Shown: positions 22,899 through 31,316, counted from the first letter of the stretch. The stretch: DNA of 40,754 nt from Mesonia sp. (GCA_012964435.1 DTTX01000074.1:1-40754), one strand, 5' to 3'. The notes: generated by a model not told the origin, from the sequence alone. A program made the numbers and translations.

Positions 22899-23237
22899 TT
22901 AGGGGTCGTAACGCTTTATGGATTCCCCGGTTTTTATCTGGAAGGCATCTTCAATATCGGAAAGATAAATTATTCCGTCACCGGGTTCAGTTGTTTTTGC
23001 ATTCTCAAGGATAATATCTATTGCTGATTGTGCTTCTTCGTTTTGACATACCAGTTCTAACTTTACAACCGGACTGTCTGTTACACGGAAATCTAAAGAA
23101 GGTGATGCGCCTTTTGCTTTAAAAGCCCCGGTACCTTCCCCCTGGGAAAGCGTCATACTTTTGAATCCACTTTCACTAAGGGATTCTATCACTTTTTGAA
23201 CTCGTTTCGGTTTTATAAATGCTTTTATTTCTTTCAT
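22899..23237 (-). CDS. PII-like signalling protein linked to metal efflux
   Basis: A 112-aa protein with the PII fold pattern: MKEIKAFIKPKRVQKVIESLSESGF at the start, a T-loop-like stretch (~30-50, GEGTGAFKAKG), VVKLELVCQNEEAQSAIDIIL, and the closing PGDGIIYLSDIEDAFQIKTGE. The loop lacks the uridylylated Tyr of GlnB/GlnK. No ammonium transporter, glnA or uridylyltransferase is nearby; instead it follows czcB. A PII subgroup associated with heavy-metal efflux genes has been described, and this gene's context fits it. Ligand (nucleotide or metal) is unknown. It probably modulates the CzcCBA pump or the adjacent Fur regulator. Confidence 0.85.
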   Translation of the reverse strand: MKEIKAFIKPKRVQKVIESLSESGFKSMTLSQGEGTGAFKAKGASPSLDFRVTDSPVVKLELVCQNEEAQSAIDIILENAKTTEPGDGIIYLSDIEDAFQIKTGESIKRYDP

Positions 23238-23333
23238 TGCTGTAATATTAATTTTAGTATTAAGGATGAACCCTCTGGAATTTTAATTAAGACAAACATT
23301 TAACAGAGAGTCCATCCATCTAATTTTTTTAAT

Positions 23334-24584
23334 TTAATGACCATGGGAAGTCTGGCTTTTCTGCATTTCAGAAACCAGATAATAGGCATTATTATAGGCA
23401 ACCAACGTACCTTCAGGCAGAGGCTCCAGCAGTTTAATTTCAACCCAACCATCTTCATTTATTCCCGTTCTAACCTGCACTGGTTTCAATTCCCATTCGG
23501 TTTCACCATCTTCCTGGTGTTTTTGGGCCGTAAAGATGTAGGGATTTCCTTCTTCTTCAATTATTGCTTCTTCCGGTAAGGCAGGAACAGCTTCTTCACC
23601 GGTCCTGATTTTTCCGTTTATATACATCCCCGGAATTAGAAAATCTTCTTTATTATCGATTTCTGCATGCACATGTACCGCTTTGGGGTTTTGTTCAAAT
23701 TGTTTCCCCACTGAATAAATTTCCCCGGTTAAATTACTGCCTGGAACCGATTCCAGTGTAAACGCAATCTTTTGGCCTTCTTTCACCTTATAAATATCTT
23801 TTTCAAAAACCATTAGATCGGCATGAACATGTTCATTATCAACTACCATAAACATACTGGTCTGAGGGTCTACATATTGTCCTACCTGTACCAGTACTTT
23901 TTCAATATAACCTCCAATTGGGCTTACTACCGGAATATATTCATATAATTCACCGTCTCTAACCTGGGAAGCATTTAGGTTTAACTGCCGTAACTGTGAT
24001 TCATACCCCCGCACTTCACCTTGTACAGACTGGTAATCTGATTGGGTTTGTTGAAAAGATTTTCCAGATCCTACCTCTGCTTCATATAAACGTTTCTGTC
24101 TTTCAAATTCCTTTTCCAAAAATTGCATCCTACTATATGCATTAATATAATCAGACTGCATTCTGGTTAAATTTGGGTGAGAAAGATAAGCCAACACCTG
24201 ACCTTTATTTACCTTATCCCCCTCAATAACCTTTATAGAAGTTATATTACCGCCTAAAATTGCCGTAACGGTAGCTTCATATTGTGGCGGCACTTCTAAC
24301 TGGCCATTGGCTTCCACAATACCGGACAAAGCTTTTTTAGGCAAGGTATCTACTTTAATCCCCAGACTATTGAATTTCATTTCTGAAAGATGTACCGAAC
24401 GCATCCCACCTTCTTCTTCACCGTGTTCTTCATCTCCTTCCTCACCGTGATTTTCACCTTCTTCGGTATTAGTAGTTGCAGTTTCACTGGAAGCATCTTC
24501 CCCTGCCGCAGGATTTTCTTTACATCCAAAGAATATGCTGAGCGTTAAGGCAAGCATTAGAATATTTATTGATCTTGTATTCAT
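23334..24584 (-). CDS. czcB: RND efflux periplasmic adaptor CzcB, lipoprotein
   Basis: A 416-aa membrane-fusion protein that links the inner-membrane pump to the outer-membrane channel. The N-terminus is a lipoprotein signal with lipobox IFFGC (lipidated C21). An acidic, His-containing segment follows (~28-60, rich in Glu with HGEE repeats) that may bind metal. The body has HlyD-type features: VEANGQLEVPPQYEATV, the hairpin between two lipoyl halves (INAYSRMQFLEKEF to ESQLRQLNL), and the C-terminal barrel with YVDPQTSMFMVVD. The tail ends SHGH. It follows the czcA-czcC fusion by 22 bp and needs LspA processing, which the island also encodes. Confidence 0.92.
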   Translation of the reverse strand: MNTRSINILMLALTLSIFFGCKENPAAGEDASSETATTNTEEGENHGEEGDEEHGEEEGGMRSVHLSEMKFNSLGIKVDTLPKKALSGIVEANGQLEVPPQYEATVTAILGGNITSIKVIEGDKVNKGQVLAYLSHPNLTRMQSDYINAYSRMQFLEKEFERQKRLYEAEVGSGKSFQQTQSDYQSVQGEVRGYESQLRQLNLNASQVRDGELYEYIPVVSPIGGYIEKVLVQVGQYVDPQTSMFMVVDNEHVHADLMVFEKDIYKVKEGQKIAFTLESVPGSNLTGEIYSVGKQFEQNPKAVHVHAEIDNKEDFLIPGMYINGKIRTGEEAVPALPEEAIIEEEGNPYIFTAQKHQEDGETEWELKPVQVRTGINEDGWVEIKLLEPLPEGTLVAYNNAYYLVSEMQKSQTSHGH

Positions 24585-24606
24585 ATCGATTTTCTTATTT
24601 TAATTT

Positions 24607-27600
24607 TTAATTTGAATTCTTAAGGTAATATTCCAGTTGGTAACGGCTGTCGAGATAATCGTTAAAAGCACTCCAGGCATTTACCTCGATTCTAATGGCA
24701 TCTCTTATATTTTGGAGAAATGTCACATAATCGATAGCGCCTTCCTTAAAGGCCAGCACTGATCCATCTTGTTGCTCTTTGGCCAGCGGAAGTGCTTCAT
24801 CCCTATAATAATTCCATGAGTTTCTCCATTTGATATAGTCTTCACGCATATTTTTATAGGCGGTTTCCAGTTCGATTTTATCCTGATAAAAGTTTTGCTC
24901 TGCAATCTGTCTATTTACTTGTGCTTCCTGTGTACGGCCTAATTCCGGCCCAAAAAACAGCGGAATTTGAATTCCTATTTGATATTGGAAGAAACCCGAT
25001 TGCCCGGCTATTTCCTGCCTACCGTACTGACCCTGAAATTTGGGCAAAAATTCAGATTTTCGTTCTCTGGTAACCGCTTTGGCAACATCTATCCTTTGTT
25101 CCGAAACCTGTAGCAACGGATGATTTTCAAGCGACTCTACCAGAAAGTTTAAAGGTTCGTCTAAAGTTTCAACAGGCAAATCTGGTACATCATAGATTGT
25201 GTCACTAACGAACCATAGGTTTAAACGCTGTATTGATTTCAGGTAATCTCGGTACGATTGTTCCAGCTGTATTTTAACCTCGTTCGCCTGGTTGGAGGTA
25301 GCAAGATATTCCAATTTGGAGGTGGCCTCTGTTTCATACCTGATTCTTGCAGCCCTTTCAATATCTTCAAAAATTGAATCCATTTTTCTATAAACCTGGA
25401 ATGTCCTTTTAGTTGTATAAACCGAGGCCCAGGCCCTGCTTACTTCACGTTCAATTTCAATAGTAGATAACTCTAAGGCACTTTCAGCAAGGGCCACCCT
25501 TTCTTTCTGCAATTTTAACCGGGGGGCAATTCCAAAAATATCAATGCCTTGTTGTTGGACGCCAATTTGGGTATAGATCCCATCAGAGCCATTTCCTACC
25601 TCTTCTTTTCCTGTAAAGATTTGGGTATTTCCAAAATCATAGGCGGTTTTACGCAATACTTCCTCACTTTCAATTTCAAGTTGGGCAGCTTTTAATTGTG
25701 GAAAGTTTTGGATTGCCATTTCTTTAGCCTCTTCCAAACTAATAGTTTGTAAAGAATCCTGTATTGGATTTTCCGATGACATTTCATCAGATTGTGCATT
25801 TACGGAAAAGGTTCCGCCTAACATCAAGCCAATTATCAAAATTGTGGCTAAAGATCGTGAATTGGAAGAACCAAGCTTGTTCTGTTCCTTTTTCTCTCGT
25901 CTCTTCTCTACAAATGTATAAAGGACAGGAAGAACAACCAGCGTAAGTAAGGTAGCTGTAAGCATGCCACCAATAACAACCGTAGCAAGGGGTCGTTGTA
26001 CTTCAGCTCCTGCTGACGATGAAAAAGCCATCGGCAGAAATCCAAAAATATCTGTTGTTGCTGTTAACATAATGGGACGTATTCGTTCTTTGGTTCCTGT
26101 AAAAATTCTATCTTTTATACTGGTTACCCCTTCTTCTTTTAAGGAATTAAACCTGTTAATAAGCACCAGCCCGTTTAAAACGGCAACCCCAAACAATACA
26201 ATGAAGCCTACACCAGCTGAAATACTAAACGGCATATCTCTTAACCAAAGAGCAAATATTCCTCCAATAGCCGCCAGTGGAATGGCTATATAGATCATAA
26301 TTGATTGGGAAAAAGATTGGAGTGCAAAGTACAGAAGCACGAATATCAGAAATAGAGCGATGGGCACTACTATTTGTAAACGCCCTTTTGCTCTTTGAAG
26401 GTTTTCAAACTCCCCACCATAAGTAATGTAATATCCTGGAGGTAAATCTAACTCTTCATCCAATTTTTGCTGGATGTCATTTACCACAGATTCCACATCC
26501 CTCCCGCGGGCATTAACTCCCACATAGGTTCTTCTAAAGGTGTTATCCCTGGAAATTTGCATAGGACCCGGTACATAACTAATATCAGCTACTTCCTTAA
26601 TCGGAACCTGGGTTCCATCCGGCAGATCTATATAGAGGGTACGTAAATCATCAATGCTTTGGCGGTGCGCCTCATCAAAACGTATTACCATATCAAACCG
26701 CTTTTCCCCTTCAAAGATCACTCCGGCCGTTCCTCCGGCAAAAGCTGCACTTATATAATCGTTAATCTTTTCAATGTCCAATCCATATTGCGCAATTTTT
26801 TTACGATTAAACCGCACCGTCATTTGTGGAAGACCAGATGTTCGTTCAGGGTTCACATCTCCTACGCCCGGTATAGTCTGTATTATTTCAGCCATTTTAT
26901 CAGCTTTTTCAGCAAGAAGGTCTAAATCTTCGCCATATAATTTTACCGCAACATCTTCCCTGACCCCGGTAAGCAGTTCATTAAAACGAAGCTCTACAGG
27001 CTGGCTAAAAACCAGGTTGACTCCCGTAAGTTCTTCATTAAGTTTCTCTTTGATCTTTTCTATCAATTCCTCTTTAGAACTTGCCGAAGTCCAATTATCC
27101 ATATCCTTCTCTAATACAATAAACATATCGGCAATATCCATAGGCATTGGATCAGTAGGGATATCGGCAACCCCAATCCTCGCTACGGCGGTTTCTACTT
27201 CCGGGAAATTCTCAAGAAGGATATCTTCTATTTTTGTGGAAACATCGATTGTTTCACTCAACCCACTTCCAGGCCTGATTAACGCCTGCATGGCGATATC
27301 CCCTTCATCAAGTTGAGGGACAAATTCCCCTCCCATTCTGGAAAAGATAAAACCGGCTACTATAAGTGAGACAACCGCAGACCCCAATACTATGAACTTC
27401 AATCTTAAAGCTCCTTTTAATAAAGGCATGTATCCTTTTTGAATCCCTCCAATAATTTTATCACTAACTTTTTCCAGCCAGCGTTCAAACTTTCCAAACC
27501 AGTTCTTTTTATTCTGAATTGGTTTCATAAATAAAGCAGACATCATAGGGACATAGGTAAGGCATAAGAAAATAGCACCTATCATGGCAAAACCAAAAGT

Positions 27601-29040
27601 AAATGCCATTGGCCGAAACATTTTCCCTTCTACCCCCGTTAGAAAAAGAATGGGCGCAAATACGATAAGAATGATAATTTGTCCAAAAAAGGCGGAACCC
27701 ATCATCGTACTTCCGGCATCATAGGCTACTTCATCCATTTTAGCCTTATTAAATTTTATTTTGCCGGAACGCATCCGTTTTTGTATTTCATATACCGTAC
27801 CCTCAATGATGATCACAGCACCGTCTATAATAATTCCAAAGTCAATAGCTCCCAAACTCATTAGATTGGCCCAGACATTAAATTGCTTCATTAATATAAA
27901 AGCAAAAAGAAGTGATAAAGGAATGGTAGTCGCTGTTATAAGTCCACCTCTTAAGCTACCTAATAGTATCACCAGGGCAAAAATCACGATTAAAGCACCT
28001 TCCAGAAGATTCTGGGTCACGGTACTCGTAGTTCTTTCAATTAAAACACTTCTGTCAAGGAAGGGTTCTATTGATAAACCTTCAGGCAAAGATTGTTCTA
28101 CCGTCTCCATACGATCCTGAACATTTGCAATTACTTTATTAGGATTTGCACCTTTCAACATGAGCACCATACCGCCAACAGCTTCACGGCCGTCCTGGGT
28201 AAAAGCACCATAGCGTACCTGGCTACCAAACTGGACCTCTTCAGCTGCATCTCCAATTGTTACAGGTACTCCATTTTCATTCTTGATAACAATAGATTTT
28301 ATATCATCTAGTGACCTGATTAAACCCTCACCACGGATAAAATTGGCCATATTATTTTTTTCTATATATGCACCGCCTGTATTAACATTATTTTTTTGCA
28401 GGGCATCGAAGACTTGGGAAATAGAAACGTTTAACGCATTCAGTTTTTCGGGATTAATGGCAATTTCATATTGTTTTATAGAGCCCCCAAATGAATTTAC
28501 CTCTACTACACCTTCGACGAGGGTCATTTGACGCTTTACGATCCAATCCTGGATGGTACGCAATTCCGTAGGGGAATAAACAGTGTCATACTCTTTTTGG
28601 GGCTTTATCGTATATTGATAAATCTCACCCAAACCTGTAGTAATGGGCCCCATAGCGGGACTTCCAAATTTTTCAGGTATTTGGTCCCTGACTTCGTTCA
28701 GTTTTTCCTGAACCAGTTGACGGGGTTTGTAAATGCCCATATCGTCCTCAAAAACAATTGTAACCACGGAAAGGCCAAACCGGGAAACAGATCGTATTTC
28801 CGTAACCCCGGGCAGGTTCCCCATTGAGAGTTCTACAGGATAGGTTACAAATTGTTCAATATCTTCTGTTGCAAGATTAGGTGATTGGGTGATCACCTGA
28901 ACCTGGTTGTTAGTAATATCTGGCACCGATCCCAGGTTGACGGTCATCATGGACCAAATACCCGTCCCTATCAGCGCTAAGGTAAGTAGTCCAATAATAA
29001 ATTTATTATTAATGGAAAATGCGATTATCTTATTAATCAT
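24607..29040 (-). CDS. czcA: CzcA-type RND pump fused to a TolC-like (CzcC) channel
   Basis: A 1477-aa fusion. Residues 1 to ~1045 form a heavy-metal RND pump (CzcA/CusA type): start MINKIIAFSINNKF, and the proton-relay motif with D400, D406 and E413 in LGAIDFGIIIDGAVIIIEG, aligning with D402, D408 and E415 of CzcA from Cupriavidus. The sequence then passes through a basic linker (EKRREKKEQNK) into a signal-peptide-like hydrophobic stretch (about 1059-1082, ending SVNA-Q) and an outer-membrane factor domain (1083-1477; SLEEAKEMAIQNFPQLKAAQ, RYETEATSKLEYLATS, YLDSRYQLEYYLKN). Such fusions recur in Bacteroidota. The internal signal-like segment suggests cleavage at A1082-Q1083. The metal is probably Zn/Cd/Co (or Cu); not decided. 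Confidence 0.93.
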   Translation of the reverse strand: MINKIIAFSINNKFIIGLLTLALIGTGIWSMMTVNLGSVPDITNNQVQVITQSPNLATEDIEQFVTYPVELSMGNLPGVTEIRSVSRFGLSVVTIVFEDDMGIYKPRQLVQEKLNEVRDQIPEKFGSPAMGPITTGLGEIYQYTIKPQKEYDTVYSPTELRTIQDWIVKRQMTLVEGVVEVNSFGGSIKQYEIAINPEKLNALNVSISQVFDALQKNNVNTGGAYIEKNNMANFIRGEGLIRSLDDIKSIVIKNENGVPVTIGDAAEEVQFGSQVRYGAFTQDGREAVGGMVLMLKGANPNKVIANVQDRMETVEQSLPEGLSIEPFLDRSVLIERTTSTVTQNLLEGALIVIFALVILLGSLRGGLITATTIPLSLLFAFILMKQFNVWANLMSLGAIDFGIIIDGAVIIIEGTVYEIQKRMRSGKIKFNKAKMDEVAYDAGSTMMGSAFFGQIIILIVFAPILFLTGVEGKMFRPMAFTFGFAMIGAIFLCLTYVPMMSALFMKPIQNKKNWFGKFERWLEKVSDKIIGGIQKGYMPLLKGALRLKFIVLGSAVVSLIVAGFIFSRMGGEFVPQLDEGDIAMQALIRPGSGLSETIDVSTKIEDILLENFPEVETAVARIGVADIPTDPMPMDIADMFIVLEKDMDNWTSASSKEELIEKIKEKLNEELTGVNLVFSQPVELRFNELLTGVREDVAVKLYGEDLDLLAEKADKMAEIIQTIPGVGDVNPERTSGLPQMTVRFNRKKIAQYGLDIEKINDYISAAFAGGTAGVIFEGEKRFDMVIRFDEAHRQSIDDLRTLYIDLPDGTQVPIKEVADISYVPGPMQISRDNTFRRTYVGVNARGRDVESVVNDIQQKLDEELDLPPGYYITYGGEFENLQRAKGRLQIVVPIALFLIFVLLYFALQSFSQSIMIYIAIPLAAIGGIFALWLRDMPFSISAGVGFIVLFGVAVLNGLVLINRFNSLKEEGVTSIKDRIFTGTKERIRPIMLTATTDIFGFLPMAFSSSAGAEVQRPLATVVIGGMLTATLLTLVVLPVLYTFVEKRREKKEQNKLGSSNSRSLATILIIGLMLGGTFSVNAQSDEMSSENPIQDSLQTISLEEAKEMAIQNFPQLKAAQLEIESEEVLRKTAYDFGNTQIFTGKEEVGNGSDGIYTQIGVQQQGIDIFGIAPRLKLQKERVALAESALELSTIEIEREVSRAWASVYTTKRTFQVYRKMDSIFEDIERAARIRYETEATSKLEYLATSNQANEVKIQLEQSYRDYLKSIQRLNLWFVSDTIYDVPDLPVETLDEPLNFLVESLENHPLLQVSEQRIDVAKAVTRERKSEFLPKFQGQYGRQEIAGQSGFFQYQIGIQIPLFFGPELGRTQEAQVNRQIAEQNFYQDKIELETAYKNMREDYIKWRNSWNYYRDEALPLAKEQQDGSVLAFKEGAIDYVTFLQNIRDAIRIEVNAWSAFNDYLDSRYQLEYYLKNSN

Positions 29041-29146
29041 ATAAATAAAAATTTAATTCAGTTAAAATTCTTGATAATAATTTTGTGCCTAACAAAATCT
29101 ATCAATAGGACCAAGGATCTAGTATGAGAACCAGGATTTGGTCAAA

Positions 29147-29166
29147 AAAGGATATAATTATCCTTT
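29147..29166 (-). terminator. Hairpin between the DUF6660-like gene and czcA, possible attenuator
   Basis: AAAGGATA (29147-29154) and TATCCTTT (29159-29166) are perfect reverse complements around a 4-nt loop. On the minus strand the stem is followed by a run of six T (counting two in the stem end), as in an intrinsic terminator, although the stem is AT-rich and therefore weak. It sits in the 138-bp leader between the small DUF6660-like gene and czcA. A larger 12-bp inverted repeat (29052-29063 with 29172-29183) encloses it and could form an alternative fold. Confidence 0.5.
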
Positions 29167-29178
29167 AAAAAAACTGAA

Positions 29179-29499
29179 TTAAACTTTAGGGGGATCTAAA
29201 AAGGAAAGAATAGGTTCTTCCACTGAGCTGTCAAAATGGACAAAGGCTTTTGATGGAATTTCAATAATCAAAGCCTTGAAATTTGAAGAACCGAAATCTA
29301 CTGTATGCACATGGCAGCAATGACAACTACAAAAAGGAGGGCATAAATCTGCTACTTTATCATGTGAATGGTCGATATCTAAATCCTGGGTAGCAACCAT
29401 TGTTACTTCTGAATCAGAAATCACTTGTGAAGTATCACTATCATTACAGGCTAATAAGTTAAGCCCGAATATATATAGAGATAATATGATAGCGATCAT
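29179..29499 (-). CDS. DUF6660-like cysteine-rich small protein preceding czcA
   Basis: A 106-aa protein from the ATG at 29499. The N-terminus is a hydrophobic signal ending LLAC, which fits a lipobox. The centre contains DHSHDK and then the striking CPPFCSCHCCHVH cluster (five Cys and two His in 13 residues). The remainder is unremarkable. Similar proteins (DUF6660 in my recollection) precede CusA/CzcA-type genes in flavobacteria. I chose 29499 because a promoter box ends 10 bp upstream of it; the longer frame from 29529 would start upstream of that box. Periplasmic metal binding or sensing is a reasonable inference. It is the first gene of the minus-strand metal array. Confidence 0.75.
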   Translation of the reverse strand: MIAIILSLYIFGLNLLACNDSDTSQVISDSEVTMVATQDLDIDHSHDKVADLCPPFCSCHCCHVHTVDFGSSNFKALIIEIPSKAFVHFDSSVEEPILSFLDPPKV

Positions 29500-29509
29500 T
29501 TTCACACTA

Positions 29510-29544
29510 CAAAGATAAAAAAAAATCAATGCACAGATTGTGCA
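29510..29544 (-). promoter_or_regulatory. Promoter and palindromic operator of the czc array
   Basis: On the minus strand TATCTTTG (29517 to 29510) matches the Bacteroidota -7 element TAnnTTTG exactly, placing the transcription start within a few bases of the ATG at 29499. The perfect palindrome TGCACA-GAT-TGTGCA (29530-29544) lies across the expected -33 position, 13 bp upstream of the -7 box. This is the position expected of a repressor operator. The regulator is unknown; the Fur-family proteins of the island are candidates. The transcript would be almost leaderless. Confidence 0.62.
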
Positions 29545-29679
29545 ATGATATAATGAGTACGTTTTTAAAGTATATTCAATTATTTCAAATCTTGAAATAA
29601 TCGCGAAAATCTATACCACAATGAACAGCCAAAATACAATAATTATGTTCCCGATCATCCAATTGTTATTTTTGTTCCA

Positions 29680-29907
29680 TTAGTAGTTCTTTGCTTTTAT
29701 CAAACACTCCGCTTTTACATCTTCAGGAACAAGCCTTCCGATGAAATAAATCCCAATCGGTATTAAGATTAGGCTGTCAAGATATCCAATTATCGGGATG
29801 AAGTCAGGAATAATGTCAATTGGACTTAACGCATAACCGATAATTATAAAAATCGAAAGTTCGGCTTACCAGAGAGTTCGCTTTTCTTTCGAAGTCAAAT
29901 GGAGCAT
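29680..29907 (-). pseudogene. Decayed DUF1232 (YkvA-like) gene
   Basis: Read on the minus strand from 29907, the frame gives MLHLTSKEKRTLW, then a TAA stop, and then continues as AELSIFIIIGYALSPID, IIPDFIPIIGYLDSLILIPIG and a basic tail to TAA at 29680-29682. YALSPID and IPDFIP are the DUF1232 hallmarks, and W-Y-A-K is the usual residue order where the stop occurs, so a Tyr codon probably became TAA. The start of the gene is also short. DUF1232 proteins are small membrane proteins of unknown function. It marks a degraded segment at the island edge. Confidence 0.7.
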
Positions 29908-30169
29908 CACTATTCGCTGCTTTAGGTTCTTCCCCAGGTTTTTAGATTTTCAATAATACATTAGGCCTGTTCAAAATACTTAAGAATTGTTGCACAAAGG
30001 GGGAGCCAAATAGAATTTGATTCTATTTATTGTCTTTTAGTTTAAGATAATCATATATCTTTGCATTTACGAATAAAATCGGTGCAAAGGTTACCTATCC
30101 GGTTACCTGATTTTATTGAAACAGTGTAAGTGTCTGGTTATTAAAATATTGTCTAGTGGTAATTTAGTT
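29908..30169. other. Non-coding stretch at the right edge of the island
   Basis: I see no coding frame, tRNA cloverleaf or repeat array here. The stretch contains TTGCACAA near 29990 (an 8-mer also expected by chance) and short AT-rich runs. With the decayed DUF1232 gene on one side and a tRNA-like fragment on the other, it reads as degraded boundary DNA between the metal island and the chromosome. Confidence 0.5.
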
Positions 30170-30182
30170 CTGCCACCCCGAC
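30170..30182 (+). other. Possible tRNA-Pro 3'-end remnant (attachment-site candidate)
   Basis: CTGCCACCCCGAC resembles the end of Bacteroidota tRNA-Pro genes as I recall them (T-stem 3' strand, acceptor 3' strand and discriminator base). The upstream bases (GTGGTAATTTAGTT) do not form a T-arm, and no matching 5' acceptor CGGGGTG is present upstream, so this is not an intact tRNA. A strong terminator follows at once, as it would after a real tRNA. Elements that integrate into tRNA 3' ends leave exactly such a fragment at the far junction. The identity of the tRNA is a recollection and needs a search. Confidence 0.4.
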
Positions 30183-30183
30183 A

Positions 30184-30214
30184 AAAAAGCCTTAGAAAAA
30201 ATCTAAGGCTTTTT
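30184..30214 (+). terminator. Strong intrinsic terminator
   Basis: A perfect 13-bp stem (30184-30196 with 30202-30214, core GCCTTAGA/TCTAAGGC) with a five-A loop, A-rich before and T-rich after, so it can work on both strands. It terminates something on the plus strand that ended just upstream; only the tRNA-like 13-mer remains there. It precedes the esterase gene by about 70 bp. Confidence 0.85.
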
Positions 30215-30285
30215 ATTTTTAAGCTTATTTTTCTTGCTTTATTCTTCTTAGAATATCTTATTTTAGTTCTCATTAATCTTTACTT

Positions 30286-31188
30286 ATGAAACTAAAATTT
30301 TCACTTCTACTACTCTTTTTGTCCTTATTTTGTAAAGCTCAGACTCGATACATTGATGATCTCTTTCAGCCTAAAAAAACAACTGAAAAAGTTTATGCTA
30401 CAAAAGATGGTGAGCAATTAAAATTATACGTTTACGAACCTAAAAATGATTCCGCAGAAAAAAGACCGGTGATTATTTTTATGCACGGTGGCGGTTTTGG
30501 TTTTGGCTCACCTATGAATCCCGATGAAGTCAGATTCGCAAAAGAATGTGCTAAAAAAGGTTATGTTGCTGTACAAATTGGCTACCGACTAACTAGAAAA
30601 GGAAAATCTTTTGGTTGTGATTATTCTGCGGAAGGAAAACGAGAAACTTTTAAAAAAGCTGCGGAAGATTATTTAGATGCGGTAAACTATATGATTTTGC
30701 ATCAAGAAGAATTTAACATCGATCCAAATCAAATTATTGCCGGAGGAAGTAGCGCCGGAGCTGAAGCAGTTCTGCACGCGGTTTACCAGCTAAACTTGCT
30801 TTTTGACGATACTTCTGATTATGAAAACATCAAATTTAGCGGACTTTTCTCTTTAGCCGGAGCGATGCTTGATGTGCGTTATTTAAATGAAGAAAATGCC
30901 ACTCCTGCTGTATTTTTTCACGGAACTGCAGATAATTTGGTTCCTTATGCTACGGCACCTCACCACTACTGTGATAAAAATGCTCACGGTTATTTAATTT
31001 TAGATGGTTCTAAAACTATAGCGGAAAGATTAAAACAATTAGAAACGTCTTATTTACTTTATACTTTTAAAGAGGCTAAACACGAAATTTCAAGTATTCC
31101 TTTTGATCATTTAGATCAGGTATTTCCCTATTTTAAAGAAGTGTTTTTAGAAAAAAAGCACATTCAATCTGAAGTTATTATAGAGTAA
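30286..31188 (+). CDS. Secreted alpha/beta-hydrolase (esterase/lipase, carboxylesterase type)
   Basis: A 300-aa protein with a signal peptide (MKLKFSLLLLFLSLFCKAQ, cleavage near residue 19). The esterase oxyanion motif HGGG is at 67-70, the nucleophile S156 lies in GGSSAG (153-158), the acid is probably the Asp of HGTADNLVP, and the base is the His of EAKHEIS. This is the hormone-sensitive-lipase/acetyl-esterase pattern. Substrates may be acetylated or other acylated sugars, given the GH2 glycosidase next door (129 bp gap, same strand), but this is inference. Codons are AT-rich like those of the following genes and unlike the island. Confidence 0.85.
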   Translation: MKLKFSLLLLFLSLFCKAQTRYIDDLFQPKKTTEKVYATKDGEQLKLYVYEPKNDSAEKRPVIIFMHGGGFGFGSPMNPDEVRFAKECAKKGYVAVQIGYRLTRKGKSFGCDYSAEGKRETFKKAAEDYLDAVNYMILHQEEFNIDPNQIIAGGSSAGAEAVLHAVYQLNLLFDDTSDYENIKFSGLFSLAGAMLDVRYLNEENATPAVFFHGTADNLVPYATAPHHYCDKNAHGYLILDGSKTIAERLKQLETSYLLYTFKEAKHEISSIPFDHLDQVFPYFKEVFLEKKHIQSEVIIE

Positions 31189-31316
31189 AAACTCAAATTC
31201 CTTCAACTTTTAGCTTATAATAAAAGTAATTGATTCAATTTTCTAAAGAAAACTTATATATTTGCTAAATCGTTTTATTAATTACGAAAACGATTTCTTT
31301 AAAATCAATTTAACTT

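Noticed and set aside
29500-29529. Longer start of the DUF6660-like protein at 29529
   Set aside because: The extra ten codons lie across the TAnnTTTG promoter box, so transcription should start downstream of that ATG.
29985-29998. TTGCACAA here and TTGTGCAA near 12572 as copies of the czc operator
   Set aside because: They are single 8-mers without the second arm; about one such match is expected by chance in a window of this size.
30121-30183. Complete tRNA gene
   Set aside because: Only the terminal ~13 nt resemble a tRNA; D-arm, anticodon and 5' acceptor are not found upstream.
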